Shown: piece after piece, positions 12,852 through 24,555 of the stretch
Layout: the number at the start of each line of letters is the position of its first letter
Numbering within the stretch: position 1 is the stretch's first letter
From: Batillaria attramentaria
Taxonomy: Eukaryota; Mollusca; Gastropoda; Batillariidae
DNA length: 64,000 bases
Reading direction: 5' to 3'
Assembly (NCBI GenBank): GCA_018292915.2
Contig: JACVVK020000490.1
Location: forward strand, 416,001 to 480,000
Position numbers and translations under genes: made by a program
The notes under the pieces: model-generated
Database searches by the model: none
What the model saw: only the letters and a program-made list of their open reading frames with translations
Told to the model about the DNA's origin: nothing

Positions 12852-13016
12852 GGCGTACTACAACGCTGTGGAAAACGTTTCATCGTATGCGCTCAATCCG
12901 TGCATCAGGATCGGTCACCTGGGACAAAATATGGCTTCTGAAACCATTGTAGTGACTCGGGTTGGCGTACGTGTTTTTCTACGTACGTCAGTAGATGCGT
13001 ACCGCGTGCTGAGCAG

Positions 13017-13307
13017 GGCCCGTATGTAAACTGAGTCGAAGTTAGGGCTTTTAGCCCCGGGCTAGAGTCTAACCTCGAACTAAATTAGCGCTAGGGTTAA
13101 ATTTTCTGTTTTTTTCTGGTTTTAAATCAAGAAACTGGCCCATTCCAGCACTGACTGAGCCTAAGCCGTTATAGACTGAAGTATTTTTTCTTCCTTTCTT
13201 CGCTTACTTTTTTTTATATTTAATTTTGCTTTTGGGTTTCTTTTGTCCTAGTCTGGGTTAAGCCCGTAACCGTGGGTTAAATTAACCTCGACTTTTACAT
13301 ACGGGCC
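13017..13307 (+). mobile_element. TIR (MITE-like) element, copy 2
   Basis: The left end is GGCCCGTATGTAAACTGAGT and the reversed right end is GGCCCGTATGTAAAAGTCGA. The flanks are CAG (13014-13016) and CAG (13308-13310). At 291 bases it is the clean form of this family, without the internal microsatellite of the first copy. Confidence 0.7.
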
Positions 13308-13539
13308 CAGACGACGTAATCATCAGGTCAGTTGCGGTCTGAACACCAACTAGGCCGCAGCACTGATTGGTGGCTGTTTTGTGTGTTCAGAGAAGTTAGC
13401 GGCGTCGTTGTCCGTGCTAGCGTGGAAATAATAACAGTTAACATTGTGGTGTTTAATAACCAGACAATTTTTGCACTAGACGCCTTCATGCTGTGTATGA
13501 TGTCAATGCATATAATGATTAAATACCCTTCTTTCTTCC

Positions 13540-13657
13540 GCCTACGGCCAGACCACGTTGAAAACACCGGTTCTCGTCCGATCACCGAAGTTAAACAACG
13601 TCGGGCCCGGTCAGTACTTGGATGGGTGACCGCCTGGGAACACCGGGTGTCGTAGGC
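13540..13657 (+). rRNA. 5S rRNA, diverged full-length copy
   Basis: 118 bases. Differs from the window consensus at T12G, G23A, G56A and C111T. G56A lies in the internal promoter region (TTAAACAACG instead of TTAAGCAACG). C111T turns a helix I pair into a wobble. First copy of the cluster and the most diverged full-length one, so it may be a pseudogene. Confidence 0.75.
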
Positions 13658-13740
13658 GACACTATTTTTTTTTATTCGCCCTCTTTTAAATCATGTATTA
13701 TTTTATGACTCAGTACCAGGCCCATTCATTATTTCGGGGC

Positions 13741-14102
13741 GGTCGGTGGTCTAGTGGTTAAGAGACTTGTCACCAATGCGAGAGGTCAGGGGTTCGAGCC
13801 CCACTCGGGGCAAAGAATTTTTCCTTCTCTCATTTGGGCCGATCGTCGGGGGGTTCTCTCCGGGTACTCCGGCTTCCTCCCCCTCTGCTTTGGAAATGTT
13901 CAGCCCACCAAGTTTGAAAAATAAATGCATATCTAAATTCCGAAATTTAAATAGCTGAGCTGACCCTTCGCACCACGTGATTGTAATACGTTTATGTCCT
14001 GTGTGTGAGAGAATGCGTGTGATTCACGTGAGCGTGCGTGTTGGGTTTAGCTCGCGGCGCTTTGAGCCAAAATATTTGGGATAAAGCGCCTATATTAATG
14101 CG

Positions 14103-14115
<13 letters not shown>
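13741..14115 (+). repeat. tRNA-derived SINE, full length, GGCGCTTT tail
   Basis: The head at 13741-13812 holds GGTCTAGTGGTTAAGAGACT and the B box GGGTTCGAGCCCC. The body has TCTCTCCGGGTACTCCGGCT. The tail has GGCGCTTTGAGCC and AAAGCGCCTATA, ending in (ATT)n. It is the most complete member of this family in the window and lies between the first two 5S copies. Confidence 0.75.
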
Positions 14116-14135
<20 letters not shown>

Positions 14136-14695
14136 TATTGTTCTCTTTTATTTATATACAGACTTTTAGCGGCTTGGTCGTATCGACGTGTAATACAGGT
14201 ATGTACGCGTTGGGCCACAGAAAGTCACATTTCTCTACTTTCAGAAGCCGCAAAGTCAGAAAATTTGTCGCACTGGCCGAAAGGAATATCCATTCATTTC
14301 AGTTGGCCGACAGCCTCAGAGCTTCAGTTTTTTCCCCCTTCAAAACTCATACCAAACATAGAGACTTTAAATAACGGGGGTGTGAAACTGCGGCAAGAGT
14401 TGACTCATTAGGTTGATATGTTTGGTGCGAGTTTGGAAAGTTGTGTCACCGGATGGTGTTGTGACCGGCTAGTCACAGCAGTCACACCTATAAACACACA
14501 CTGACAGACATCCGGCAAAACTTGAAATTTGTAGGCCGGTTCTGTCTGGGTCGGAAGACTGACCTCAAATCAAGGTAGATATTAACTGATAGCGACACTG
14601 AACCGACACCACGTGCACACAGGCACACACTAACAGTCCGTCTTTTAGTCTACGGCAGCCAAGCTGCTGGCAAACGTTGCTTGACTGGCTGTTTG
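14116..14695. other. No gene recognised
   Basis: Unique-looking sequence after the SINE's (ATT)n tail. A 78-codon frame at 14138-14374 has no recognisable feature. Confidence 0.4.
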
Positions 14696-14696
14696 G

Positions 14697-14865
14697 GAGG
14701 TTAACGTCCTTTTCCTCCGTATACGGGTGAGACCAAAGAAGGGGCTACGAGGAAAAGGTCAGCACATATATTTGGCCCGGTTTACAGCCAGGATTCGAAC
14801 TCACGACCTGAGCACTGGAAGTCCGGCCACCGCTCTACCATACAGCTGTCAGTCCCGGCTCCCTC
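14697..14865 (-). repeat. Diverged tRNA-Arg-like SINE
   Basis: Tail (TTAACGTCCTTTTCC), body and B box (GAGTTCGAATCC on the minus strand) are recognisable. The head has extra bases around the anticodon region and many substitutions, so this is an older insertion than the other copies. Confidence 0.7.
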
Positions 14866-14906
14866 GACCGACAACAGAGTCTATCAGCCAGCCTCGGGTG
14901 CACCTC

Positions 14907-14951
14907 TGTGTGTGTGTGTGTGTGTGTGCGCGCGCGCGCGTGTGCGTGCCT

Positions 14952-14994
<43 letters not shown>

Positions 14995-14999
14995 CGCGT
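14907..14999. repeat. (TG)n/(CG)n compound microsatellite
   Basis: Two TG runs, each followed by a GCGCGCGCG block. Confidence 0.9.
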
Positions 15000-17560
15000 G
15001 GGTGACAGATGGGTAATGTCACCGCTCACCGCTATAATATTATGCTCGCGCAAAGAGAGCTGTCGCCTTCATCCTGCAATGATCACAGCATTTGTCCTCC
15101 CTTTCTGTGACCCCCACAACACAAAGAGCAAAGCTAATGGTGCAGCTATGACGCACGTGTCAACTGAAGCAATTTGTGTGTGTCAGTGGCGGGGCAGAAA
15201 CTGGTGTAGGGAAGATTTTCGGGGAAACACTACCCAGACTGGTCCTGCAGATTGCGCAGCTGATCAGTTTAGATGGTGACTGCCACGGTATGGTGTTACG
15301 TATCTGTCAGCCGGGGTGAACTTATCGATAGGACAAATTGTGCACTTCGCTTTATCCACGTTACAGACGAATGTACATAGTACTTGTGGGTGCTGATATT
15401 CGAACATAACCAGACAAAAAACAACGGACCCCCCCCCCCCCCCCCCCCCCCTGCTCAGTCCCGCCCCCACCACCATCCCGCCCCACTTAACGGTTATATC
15501 TTGGATCAGTACTAGGCGTGCATATCATCACTCTCAGAGAGTGAGCGGACTATCAGTGACCTATGTAGACCCGGGCTTGTAGTCGTAATTGGTTAACTTC
15601 CTGAGTTGCTGGACCAATTGACACGAATCAGTCATACTGCTGAATGAATAAATATCGGAATGAATGAATGAATGAATGAATGACAATAATTCGTGCATGT
15701 CTGTCATGGTTTTGTTTTTTGTTTTTGTTTGCTTGTTTGTTGTTTGTTTGTTTTTTAGCGTGTGTATGCCTCACAGTCACGGTCACTGACCAGATAAACT
15801 GACATCGAAATACGGTAGAAGCAAACAGGTCCACACTCTAATCAAACCATGGCAACGTGGTGAAAAGGTCGGTCAGTGTGACTGGCCAGTGAATGTTTTT
15901 TAAACTAATCATTATGACTGACAGACTTGTTCCATAGAGCTGTCGGTTATGTTTGGGAATTCCTACAATTAAGCAACTCTTTTGAATATAAAGAATAAGT
16001 TAACAAACTGATTTCAAGTGTTCACAACACAGCAAATCATGTCGGAGTACTATCTCAGTGCAGCAGATCCGGCAAACATTAGTCAGTAGTGAATCAGTTC
16101 ATGGTCAGTGAAAATGTGTAAAATGAACTTACCTTTTCTACCTTGTTTGTTCACACGTACTGAGCCTCAGCTTGAACTTGAACAAGTTGTCAGTACTAGC
16201 ACATTAACGTCTATATGAAGGCTTCGTAGTAAGTTCCTCTCAGTGAACAGTTTAGTACAGTAGTAGCTCCGTTTGAAGCCGGATCGACGATCACTTACTC
16301 AGAGGCCAAACTGTTAATTCACACAGCGAGGGGCTGGACGGACGCCGGTCCACAAAGTTCTCTTTGTATTACAAATCATCACACACTTTCAGTGAACTGA
16401 AGCTGGAGCGATTCAGTCATATCCCTATAATGTCCTCAGTCGACCGACTTCCGAACTGCACTGACTCCGGTACAATGTGGTTGCGGTGTAGTGATCTCTC
16501 CCTACTTATTGTCAAACTCATTTCACTGGCCTTCCGTCCGACCACCCACACAACGATTTAAACCACAGCACAAATAATGACGGACGGTCACCCACACTTT
16601 TTACATGCACTGACGTCAGTACTGACGGGTGATGCTTTACGCTCAGTGGGCACTCAGTTTCAGTTTCAGCCACGGCGGATCGGCTGCCGGCCGGTGTCCG
16701 GTGAAATAATACTGAAACCGACTCAGGGGACTGGGTATATGTATACTTTCCTATTCAGTCCGGCACTGAGTCCATTTTCAGTTACTCCGGCACTGAGTCT
16801 CACTGACTGCTTCAGTCACTGTCAGTCTGTAGACTGACTGACACTGACCTTTTGCTGTGTCAGTGATGTGATATGTGGTCTTAGACGCACACACAAGACT
16901 CGTGTTATGTAAGAAGTGGGCCTTAATTTGAAATGAGTCTTGAAATATAGGCCGCCGAGCCAGCCGATAGTGACGACTGGTCAGGCACGGAAGGCGTACG
17001 GACGGTCACACCAGCGGCCGACCAACAACCGACTAGTGGACCTTCATAATAGGTTATCCAAACCGTATTCACGCTCAATTGCCAACGGGGAGGACACACA
17101 ATACCCTGTTTTGTACCCGATACCCCCCCCTTAGCCTGCTACTCAAGCTGAATTAGGGCCATGACAACTCACAAGGCGTCAAAAGCCCCATTCGGGACAA
17201 GGGAAAGAACTGCGTTAACACGAGAGTTTGCTAGAATGGCTACAGAGTTCAGTCCCATGCTACCAGCTCATTAATTTTTGCGAAGCTTTTCATCAGTCGA
17301 CTCAATACATTCGTACCCCTATTCGCAATTCATTCGTAATAAGACATTCTGATGATCATCTGTCACACATTTTCGTTTCATTTCAAGCCGATTCCCTCTT
17401 TATTACAAAATGTTAATATTTGAAACGATAAAGAAAGGGCGACGACCAGTCAAGCCATCTTTCACCAAGTGCCCCTGTGCCATCGGGAACCCAACATCAC
17501 ATGACCGGGAATTACTCACATTATGGTGTTTAATATCCCGACAATCTGTTCACCAGACGC
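15000..17560. other. No gene; CAGT/ACTG-rich tract
   Basis: Contains poly-C (15431-15450), (AATG)n (15656-15683) and, at 16000-16900, unusually many CAGT and ACTG tetramers. I count 21 in 16601-16870, where about two would be expected by chance. No conserved frame. Confidence 0.5.
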
Positions 17561-17615
17561 CTTCATGTTGTGTAGGATATGATGCATATAATAATTAAAT
17601 ATTAACTTATCTCTT

Positions 17616-17733
17616 GCCTACGGCCATACCACGTTGAGAACACCGGTTCTCGTCCGATCACCGAAGTTAAGCAACGTCGGGCCCGCTCAGTACTTGGATG
17701 GGTGACCGCCTGGGAACACCGGGTGCCGTAGGC
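17616..17733 (+). rRNA. 5S rRNA
   Basis: 118 bases with one difference from consensus, G71C, in the loop before the C box. The C box AGTACTTGGATGGGTGACCG is intact. Downstream T run at 17742-17755. Confidence 0.88.
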
Positions 17734-18005
17734 GAATACATTTTTTTTTTTTTTAAACAAAACAGTCTAGTGTTAATTTAATTATTTTTCATATTCATTC
17801 ACTGTGACTGCCGGCTGTACGGAGTTTAGTGACGGTTGTCCGGCTTTTAATTATATATATATATATATACATTTGTTTCAGTCGCACACGCGTCAATTTG
17901 ATTTCATAAAATGATGGTATCACCAAACGACCTGAAAATGTGTGGCTTGTAATGTCCATAATGATTATGTAATGTCTGTAGTGACTGAATATCACCTCTT
18001 CTTTC

Positions 18006-18153
18006 GCGGCCATACCACTGACGTCAGTCACTGAGTTGACACTGAAACCGCCGTGGCGGTTCTCGTCCGATCATCGAAGTTACGTAACATCGGGCCCGGT
18101 CCGCAGTACTGACTTGGATGGGTGACCGCATGGGAACACCGGATGCCGTAGGC
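18006..18153 (+). pseudogene. 5S-like pseudogene, subfamily 2
   Basis: Starts CGCGGCC instead of GCCTACGGCC, so helix I cannot pair with its own 3' end. Several insertions expand it to 148 bases: about 17 bases after CCATACCAC and short ones before and after CAGTACT. It carries GTGGCGGTTCTCG, ATCATCGAAG and TTACGTAAC variants. Its upstream sequence (a TGTGGCTTGTAATGTCC block) is shared by the other subfamily-2 copies. Confidence 0.8.
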
Positions 18154-18812
18154 GACTTTATTTTACTGTTATTTGGGTTTTGTTTTTGTTTTGTTTTTTT
18201 CAATCATGCATTACTAGTATTTTCACTGGCAATCATCATTAGACACGGTTTCACTGACGTAGGCGATTTCATTATTTTATGTATTATTTTGCTTCTTTGG
18301 CATCTTCTTTCACTCTCGACGGGTGTTATCCATCATTTACTTAATTAATGTCATTTTTATTCAGTTATACATTTATTAAGTTAATACTGATATTATCTTC
18401 TTAAACGCTGTGTCACTGAGTATTTTCTATCATTTATTTATTTATTTATTTATTGTCTTTTTCTGTACCTCTGCAGCAATTATGCCAGGCTTTCCAAACG
18501 GCTTAACTCTTTTCACGTATCCACTATTTTTTATGTGTCAAGATGATTTTCAATTTCATGTCAGGGTATCTTGCAACTAGTGCCACTGCGCCACCGGGAA
18601 CCCGACGTGTATGGGTCACGTGACCGACGATTACTCGAGTGCACCACAAGTTCAGAGGAGTTAGCGGCGTCACTGTCGATGTCAGTATGGAGAAAACGAA
18701 ACATCATAGTGCAACATTATGGGGCCTAATATCTCGACGATTTTATCACCTAACAACCTGATAGTGTAAGGCACGTAAATCTACATAAGGATTAAATATC
18801 ACCAAAGTTCTC

Positions 18813-18936
18813 GCCTACGGCCATACCACGTTGAGAACACCGGTTCTCGTCCGATCACCGAAGTTAAGCATAGTTGTCTCTCGCCTATGTCAGTACTTGG
18901 ATGGGTGACCGCCTGGGAACACCGGGTGCCGTAGGC
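18813..18936 (+). rRNA. 5S rRNA, chimeric 124-base copy
   Basis: Both ends match consensus, but the middle (after TTAAGCA) is replaced by about 22 bases ending CTCTCGCCTATGTCAG. That is the 5' junction of the truncated copy at 20148-20201. The internal promoter centre is destroyed while the C box is kept, so it is probably non-functional. Confidence 0.75.
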
Positions 18937-19340
18937 GACTATTTTTGTTTTTTTTGCGCATTATATTGCTTCTTTCACATCTTCTTTCACTCTCTACGGG
19001 TGTTATCCGTCATTTATTTCATTAGTGTCATTTCAATAAGTTATACATTTATTAATACTGACTGATATTATCGTCTTAAACATTGTGCCAGTATTTTCTA
19101 TCATTTATTTATTTATTTATTTGTTGTCTTTTTTTATACTGGCCTCCGTGTCTGTAGCATTTTTGACAGGCTTTCCACAAAGCTTAACTCTTCATTCACT
19201 GACTTTTTGCCGGTATGTGTTCAGAAAAGTTAGCGGCGTCGTTGTCGGTGCTAGCGTGGAAATAATAACAGTTAACATTACGGTGCTTAATATCCCAACA
19301 TTTTTTTTTCCACCAGACGCGTTCATGTTGTGTACGATAT

Positions 19341-19362
19341 GATGCATATAATGAATAAATAT
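19341..19362 (+). promoter_or_regulatory. TATA-like element upstream of 5S genes
   Basis: GATGCATATAATGAATAAAT lies about 35 to 14 bases before the gene at 19376. Close relatives (CATATAATGATTAAATA, TACATAATGATTAAATA) stand at the same distance before most full-length copies in the cluster. Upstream TATA-like boxes near -30 are known in invertebrate 5S genes. The role here is inferred. Confidence 0.5.
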
Positions 19363-19375
19363 CAGCTTTACTACC

Positions 19376-19493
19376 GCCTACGGCCATACCACGTTGAGAA
19401 CACCGGTTCTCGTCCGATCACCGAAGTTAAGCAACATCGGGCCCGGTCAGTACTTGGATGGGTGACCGCCTGGGAACACCGGGTGCCGTAGGC
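19376..19493 (+). rRNA. 5S rRNA
   Basis: 118 bases with one difference, G61A (AACATCGGG). Preceded by the TATA-like element and followed by T7 at 19499. Confidence 0.88.
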
Positions 19494-19867
19494 GACAGTT
19501 TTTTTCCCCCCCCGCATTATATTGCTTCTTTGACATCTTCTGTTACTCTCTACGGGTGTTATCCGTCATTTATTTCAATAGTGTCATTTTTAATAATTTA
19601 TACATTTCTTAATACTGATATTATCGTCTTAACCATTGTGCCAGTATTTTCTATCATTTATTTATTCACTGATTTATTTGTTGTCTTTTTCTATACTGGC
19701 CTCCGTGTCTGTAGCATTTTGACAGGCTTTCCAGTTTCCACAAAGCTTAACTCTTCATTCGGGTTGCCTACTTCATGAAATAGGCAAAATTTTGCCGATT
19801 TCACGAAATAGGCAATTACATGTATTAGGCGTAACACATATAATGATTAAATATTAGCTTATCTCTC

Positions 19868-19985
19868 GCCTACGGCCATACCACGTTGAGAACACCGGTT
19901 CTCGTCCGATCACCGAAGTTAAGCAACGTCGGGCTCGGTCAGTACTTGGATGGGTGACCGCCTGGGAACACCGGGTGCCGTAGGC
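19868..19985 (+). rRNA. 5S rRNA
   Basis: 118 bases with one difference, C68T (GGGCTCGG), shared with the copies at 22585 and 28185. A T run of about 18 follows immediately (19989-20006). Confidence 0.9.
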
Positions 19986-20147
19986 GACTTTTTTTTTTTT
20001 TTTTTTACAAAGCCAGTCTAGTGTTAATTTAATTATTTTTCACATTCTTTCACTGGTGTCTAATATCCCGACAATCTGTTCACCAGACGCCTTCATGTTG
20101 TGTCAGGTATGATGCATATGTAATGATTAAATATGGAGTTGTCTCTC

Positions 20148-20201
20148 GCCTATGTCAGTACTTGGATGGGTGACCGCCTGGGAACACTGGGTGCCGTAGG
20201 C
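20148..20201 (+). pseudogene. 5S rRNA, internally deleted fragment
   Basis: The first five bases GCCTA are joined directly to TGTCAGTACT, then the normal 3' half runs to GCCGTAGGC with one change (ACACTGGG). The A box and intermediate element are gone. Confidence 0.85.
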
Positions 20202-20378
20202 GACTACATCTTTTTATTTTTTTTATTTTATTTTTTTACAAAGCTAGTCTAGTGTTAATTTAATTATTTTTCATATTCTTTCACTGGTGTCTAAAATCCC
20301 GACAATCTGTTCACCAGACGCCTTCATGTTGTGTCAGGTATGATGCATATGTAATGATTAAATATGGAGTTGTCTCTC

Positions 20379-20496
20379 GCCTACGGCCATACCACGTTGA
20401 GAACACCGGTTCTCGTCCGATCACCGAAGTTAAGCAACGTCGGGCCCGGTCAGTACTTGGATGGGTGACCGCCTGGGAACACCGGGTGCCGTAGGC
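20379..20496 (+). rRNA. 5S rRNA, consensus copy
   Basis: 118 bases, one of eight copies that read identically. The GCCTACGG and CCGTAGGC ends pair as helix I. Followed by ATTTTTGG then T9. Confidence 0.93.
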
Positions 20497-21687
20497 GACT
20501 ATTTTTGGTTTTTTTTTTGCGCATTATGTTGCTTCTTTCACATCTTCCGTCTTTCACTCTCTACGGGTGTTATCCGTCATTTATTTCATTAGTGCCATTT
20601 TTAATAAGTTATACATTTATTAATACTGACTGATATTATCGTCTTAAACATTGTGCCAGTATTTTCTATCATTTATTTATTTATTTATTTGTTGTCTTTT
20701 TCTATACTGGCCTCCGTGTCTGTTGCATTTTTGACATGCTTTCCACAAAGCTTAACTCTTCATTCACTGACTTTTTGCCGGTATGTGACCGAGAATTACT
20801 CAGGTGCGCCGCGTGTTCAGAGATGTTAGCGGCGGCGTTGTCGGTGTTAGCGTGGAAATAAAAAAAAAATAACATTATGGTGCTTAATATCCCAACGAGG
20901 AGTTAGCGGCGGCGTCACTGTCAGTGTCAGTGTGGAGAAACCTGAACCACACATCTTACTAGACTTCAACATTATGGGGCCTAATATCTCTACGAGTGTA
21001 TCACCTTACAACCTGATATTGTGCATACACTGATGTTCATAATAATTGAATATCAGCAAATCTTTAATCATGCATTATTTCAGTTCTATCATCATTAGTC
21101 ACGGTTTCACTGACGTAGGCGATTTCATTATTTTATGCATTATTTTGCTTCTTTAGCATCTTCTTTCACTCTCGACGGGTGTTATCCGTCATTTATTTAA
21201 TTAATGTCATTTTTATTCAGTTATACATTTATTAAGTTAATACTGATATTATCTTCTTAAACGCCAGTTGTGTCAGTATTTTCTATCATTTATTTATTTA
21301 TTTATTGTCTTTTTCTGTACCTCTGCAGCAATTATGCCAGTCTTTCCAAACGGCTTAACTTTTTTCACGTATCCACTATTTTTTATGTGTCAAGATGATT
21401 TTCAATTTCATGTCAGGGTATCTTGCGACTAGTGCCATTGCGCCACCGGGAACACGATAGGTGTGCGTCACGTGACCGAATATTATTCAGGTGCGCCACC
21501 GACGTGGAGCGAGGAGTTAGCGGCGGCGTCAGTGTGGAGAAAACCAAGCCGGCGGCGGCGTTGTCGGTGTTAGCGTGGAAATATAAAAACAAATAAAAAC
21601 CCAATTAACATTATGGTGCTTAATATCCCAACGATTTTTTTCCACCGGATATAATGCATATAATGATTAAATACTAGTTTATCTCTT

Positions 21688-21769
21688 GCCTACGGCCATA
21701 CCGCGTTGAGAACACCGGTTCTCGTCCGATCACCGAAGTTAAGCAACGTCGGGCCCAGTCAGTACTTGG
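21688..21769 (+). pseudogene. 5S rRNA, 3' truncated
   Basis: Normal through CAGTACTTGG, with A16G and G70A, then breaks into spacer sequence (TAATACTGATATTA). The C box is half lost and helix I has no 3' strand. Confidence 0.85.
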
Positions 21770-21926
21770 TAATACTGATATTATTACAAAGCCAGTCTAG
21801 TGTTAATTTAATTATTTTTCATATTCTTTCACTGGTGTCTAAAATTCCGACAATCTGTTCACCAGACGCCTTCATGTTGTGTCAGGTATGATGCATATGT
21901 GATGATTAAATATGGAGTTGTCTCTC

Positions 21927-22044
21927 GCCTACGGCCATACCACGTTGAGAACACCGGTTCTCGTCCGATCACCGAAGTTAAGCAACGTCGGGCCCGGTCA
22001 GTACTTGGATGGGTGACCGCCTGGGAACACCGGGTGCCGTAGGC
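21927..22044 (+). rRNA. 5S rRNA, consensus copy
   Basis: 118 bases, identical to the consensus. Only about 160 bases after the truncated copy. Upstream ATGATTAAATATGG element, downstream T-rich tract. Confidence 0.93.
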
Positions 22045-22584
22045 GACTATTTTTGTTTTTTTTGCGCATTATATTGCTTCTTTCACATCTTCTTTCACTC
22101 TCTACGGGTGTTATCCGTCATTTATTTCATTAGTGTCATTTCAATAAGTTATACATTTATTAATACTGATATTATCTTGCGACTAGTGCCATTGCGCCAC
22201 CGTCTTTTTCTATACTGGCCTCCGTGTCTGTAGCATTTTTGACAGGCTTTCCACAAAGCTTAACTCTTCATTCACTGACTTTTTGCTGGTATGTGTCAAG
22301 ATGATTTTCAATGTCAGGGCCAGCAGGGTATCTTGTCAGTAGTGACTAGTGCCATTGCGCCACCGGGAACACGACTGGTGTGCGTCGCGTGACCGAATAT
22401 TATTCAGGTGCGCCACGTGGAGCGAGAGTTAGCGGCGGTGTCACTGTCAATGTCAGTGTGGAGAAAACTAAACATTATAGTTCAACATTATGGGGCCTAA
22501 TATCTCGACGAGTGTATCACCCAACAACCTGACACTGTAGTGGCACGTAAATCTACATAATGATTAAATATCACTTAAATTCTC

Positions 22585-22702
22585 GCCTACGGCCATACCA
22601 CGTTGAGAACACCGGTTCTCGTCCGATCACCGAAGTTAAGCAACGTCGGGCTCGGTCAGTACTTGGATGGGTGACCGCCTGGGAACACCGGGTGCCGTAG
22701 GC
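22585..22702 (+). rRNA. 5S rRNA
   Basis: 118 bases with C68T. From 22604 to 22869 this gene and its 3' flank are repeated at 28185-28450, marking a recombination breakpoint within the gene. Confidence 0.9.
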
Positions 22703-23262
22703 GACATACCTTTTTTATTTTTTATTTTATTTTAGAGGAGAGAGAGTTCAGTTCCATGCCTCTTTCACCTGTAGGTCGTTTCACGGTCGGTTTACCATAT
22801 CATAGTATATAGATATAGTAGTAGTAGTATAGTATATAGATATTATCATCTTAAACATTGTGCCAGTAACGGGTGTTATCCGTCATTTCTTTTATTAGTG
22901 TCATCTTTAATAAGTTATACATTTAATAATACTCGATATCGATATCGACTCGATATCGTCTCAGTCAGGTTAAACATTTGCCAGTATTTTCTATCATTTA
23001 ATTGTCTTTTTCTATACTGGCCTCTGTAGCATCAGGTTTTTGGCGGGCTTTCCACAAAGCTTAACTCTTCATTCAATGTTTGCTCAGTGGTATGTGTCAA
23101 GATTATTTTCAATGCCCGGACAGGGTATCTTGCGACTGGTGCCATTGCGCCACCGGGAACCCGACAGGTGTGCGTCACGTGACCGAATATTATTATGTGT
23201 GGCTTGTAATGTCCGTAATGATTATGTAATGTCTGTAATGACTGAATGTCGCCTCTTCTTTC

Positions 23263-23334
23263 GCGGCCATACCACGTCAGTCAGTTGACAGTACTTGGAT
23301 GGGTGACCGCCTGGGAACACCGGGTGCCGTAGGC
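23263..23334 (+). pseudogene. 5S-like pseudogene, subfamily 2, internally deleted
   Basis: Starts CGCGGCCATACCACG, then a short CAGTCAG-containing join, then the normal 3' half from CAGTACTTGG. The same structure recurs at 30172-30243. Confidence 0.85.
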
Positions 23335-23678
23335 GACTACTTTTTTTTATTTTTAATCATGCATTATTTTCTATCATGTCAGTTTCACTGACGTAGGCGA
23401 TTTCATTATTTCATAACATTATTTTGCTTATTATTATTTTGGCATCTTCTTTCACTCTCTACGGGTGTTATACGTCATTTATTTTATTGTCATTTTTTCA
23501 GTTATATATTTATTAATACTGATATTATCTTCTTAAACGTTTTGCCAGTATTTTATATCATTTATTTATTTACTGATTTATTTCTAGTTTTCTAGTTTTA
23601 GTTCAGTAGTATGGAGCATAATATCTCGACGATTTTATCACCCACTGGCAACAACCTGACAGTGCCACCCCCGTTCTC

Positions 23679-23796
23679 GCCTACGGCCATACCACGTTGA
23701 GAACACCGGTTCTCGTCCGATCACCGAAGTTAAGCAACGTCAGGCCTGGTCAGTACTTGGATGGGTGACCGCCTGGGAACACCGGGTGCCGTAGGC
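23679..23796 (+). rRNA. 5S rRNA
   Basis: 118 bases with two differences, G64A and C69T (GTCAGGCCTGG), in the loop A/intermediate region. Followed by (TTTTA)n. Confidence 0.87.
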
Positions 23797-23867
23797 GACT
23801 GTTTATTTTATTTTATTTTATTTTATTATAATCTTATTATTATTATTATTATTATTTTATTTTATTT

Positions 23868-23904
<37 letters not shown>

Positions 23905-24013
23905 TTTTTTTTGGGGGGGGGGGGGGGCATTATATTGCTTCTTTGACATCTTCAACACCCTGATATTGTGCATAAACGGATGTTCATAGTGATTAAATAT
24001 CAGCTTATCTCTC

Positions 24014-24131
24014 GCCTACGGCCATACCACGTTGAGAACACCGGTTCTCGTCCGATCACCGAAGTTAAGCAACGTCGGGCCCGGTCAGTACTTGGATGGG
24101 TGACCGCCTGGGAACACCGGGTGCCGTAGGC
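24014..24131 (+). rRNA. 5S rRNA, consensus copy
   Basis: 118 bases, identical to the consensus. The base pattern just after the gene is GTCTAC instead of GACTAC. Confidence 0.93.
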
Positions 24132-24418
24132 GTCTACTTTTTTTTTATCAGTCTAGTGTTAATTTGATTATTTTTCATCTTCTTTCACTGTGACTGCCGG
24201 CTGTACGGAGTACTGGCAATTCACCATTCAAGTTATTTATTTAGTGACGGTTATCTTTTAATTATACATTTGTTTCGCACACGGATGGTGTGACACGTCA
24301 ATTAATTTGAACTGATGGTATCACCAAACGACCTGAAAATGTGTGGCTTGTAATGTCTACGGTAATGACTGATTATGTAATGTCCGTAATGACTGAATAC
24401 TACTATCACCTCTTCTTT

Positions 24419-24555
24419 CGCGCCATTCCACGTCAAGTTGACTGAGAACACCGTGGCGGTTCTCGTCCGATCACGGCATCGAAATTAAGTAACGTCGGGT
24501 CCGGTCAGTGCTGACATGGATGGGTGACCGCCTGGGAACACCGGGTGCCGTAGGC
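24419..24555 (+). pseudogene. 5S-like pseudogene, subfamily 2
   Basis: Begins CGCGCCATTCCACG. Short insertions lie after the first 15 bases, in ATCACGGCATCG, and in the C box (CAGTGCTGACATGG for CAGTACTTGG). Ends normally with GCCGTAGGC. Confidence 0.8.

Larger units (their letters stand above)
22870..24150 (+). repeat. Duplicated 5S-spacer block, copy 1
   Basis: Matches 29778-30888 in order, with an offset of about 6.9 kb. It includes the unusual GATATCGATATCGACTCG string and the deleted pseudogene. The second copy lacks roughly 220 bases between a CCGG in the 5S gene and a poly-G run. Confidence 0.85.

Noticed and set aside
23040..23288. 82-codon frame repeated identically at 29949-30197, suggesting a conserved protein
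   Set aside because: Identity is explained by the duplicated 5S-spacer block. The frame runs through a 5S pseudogene.
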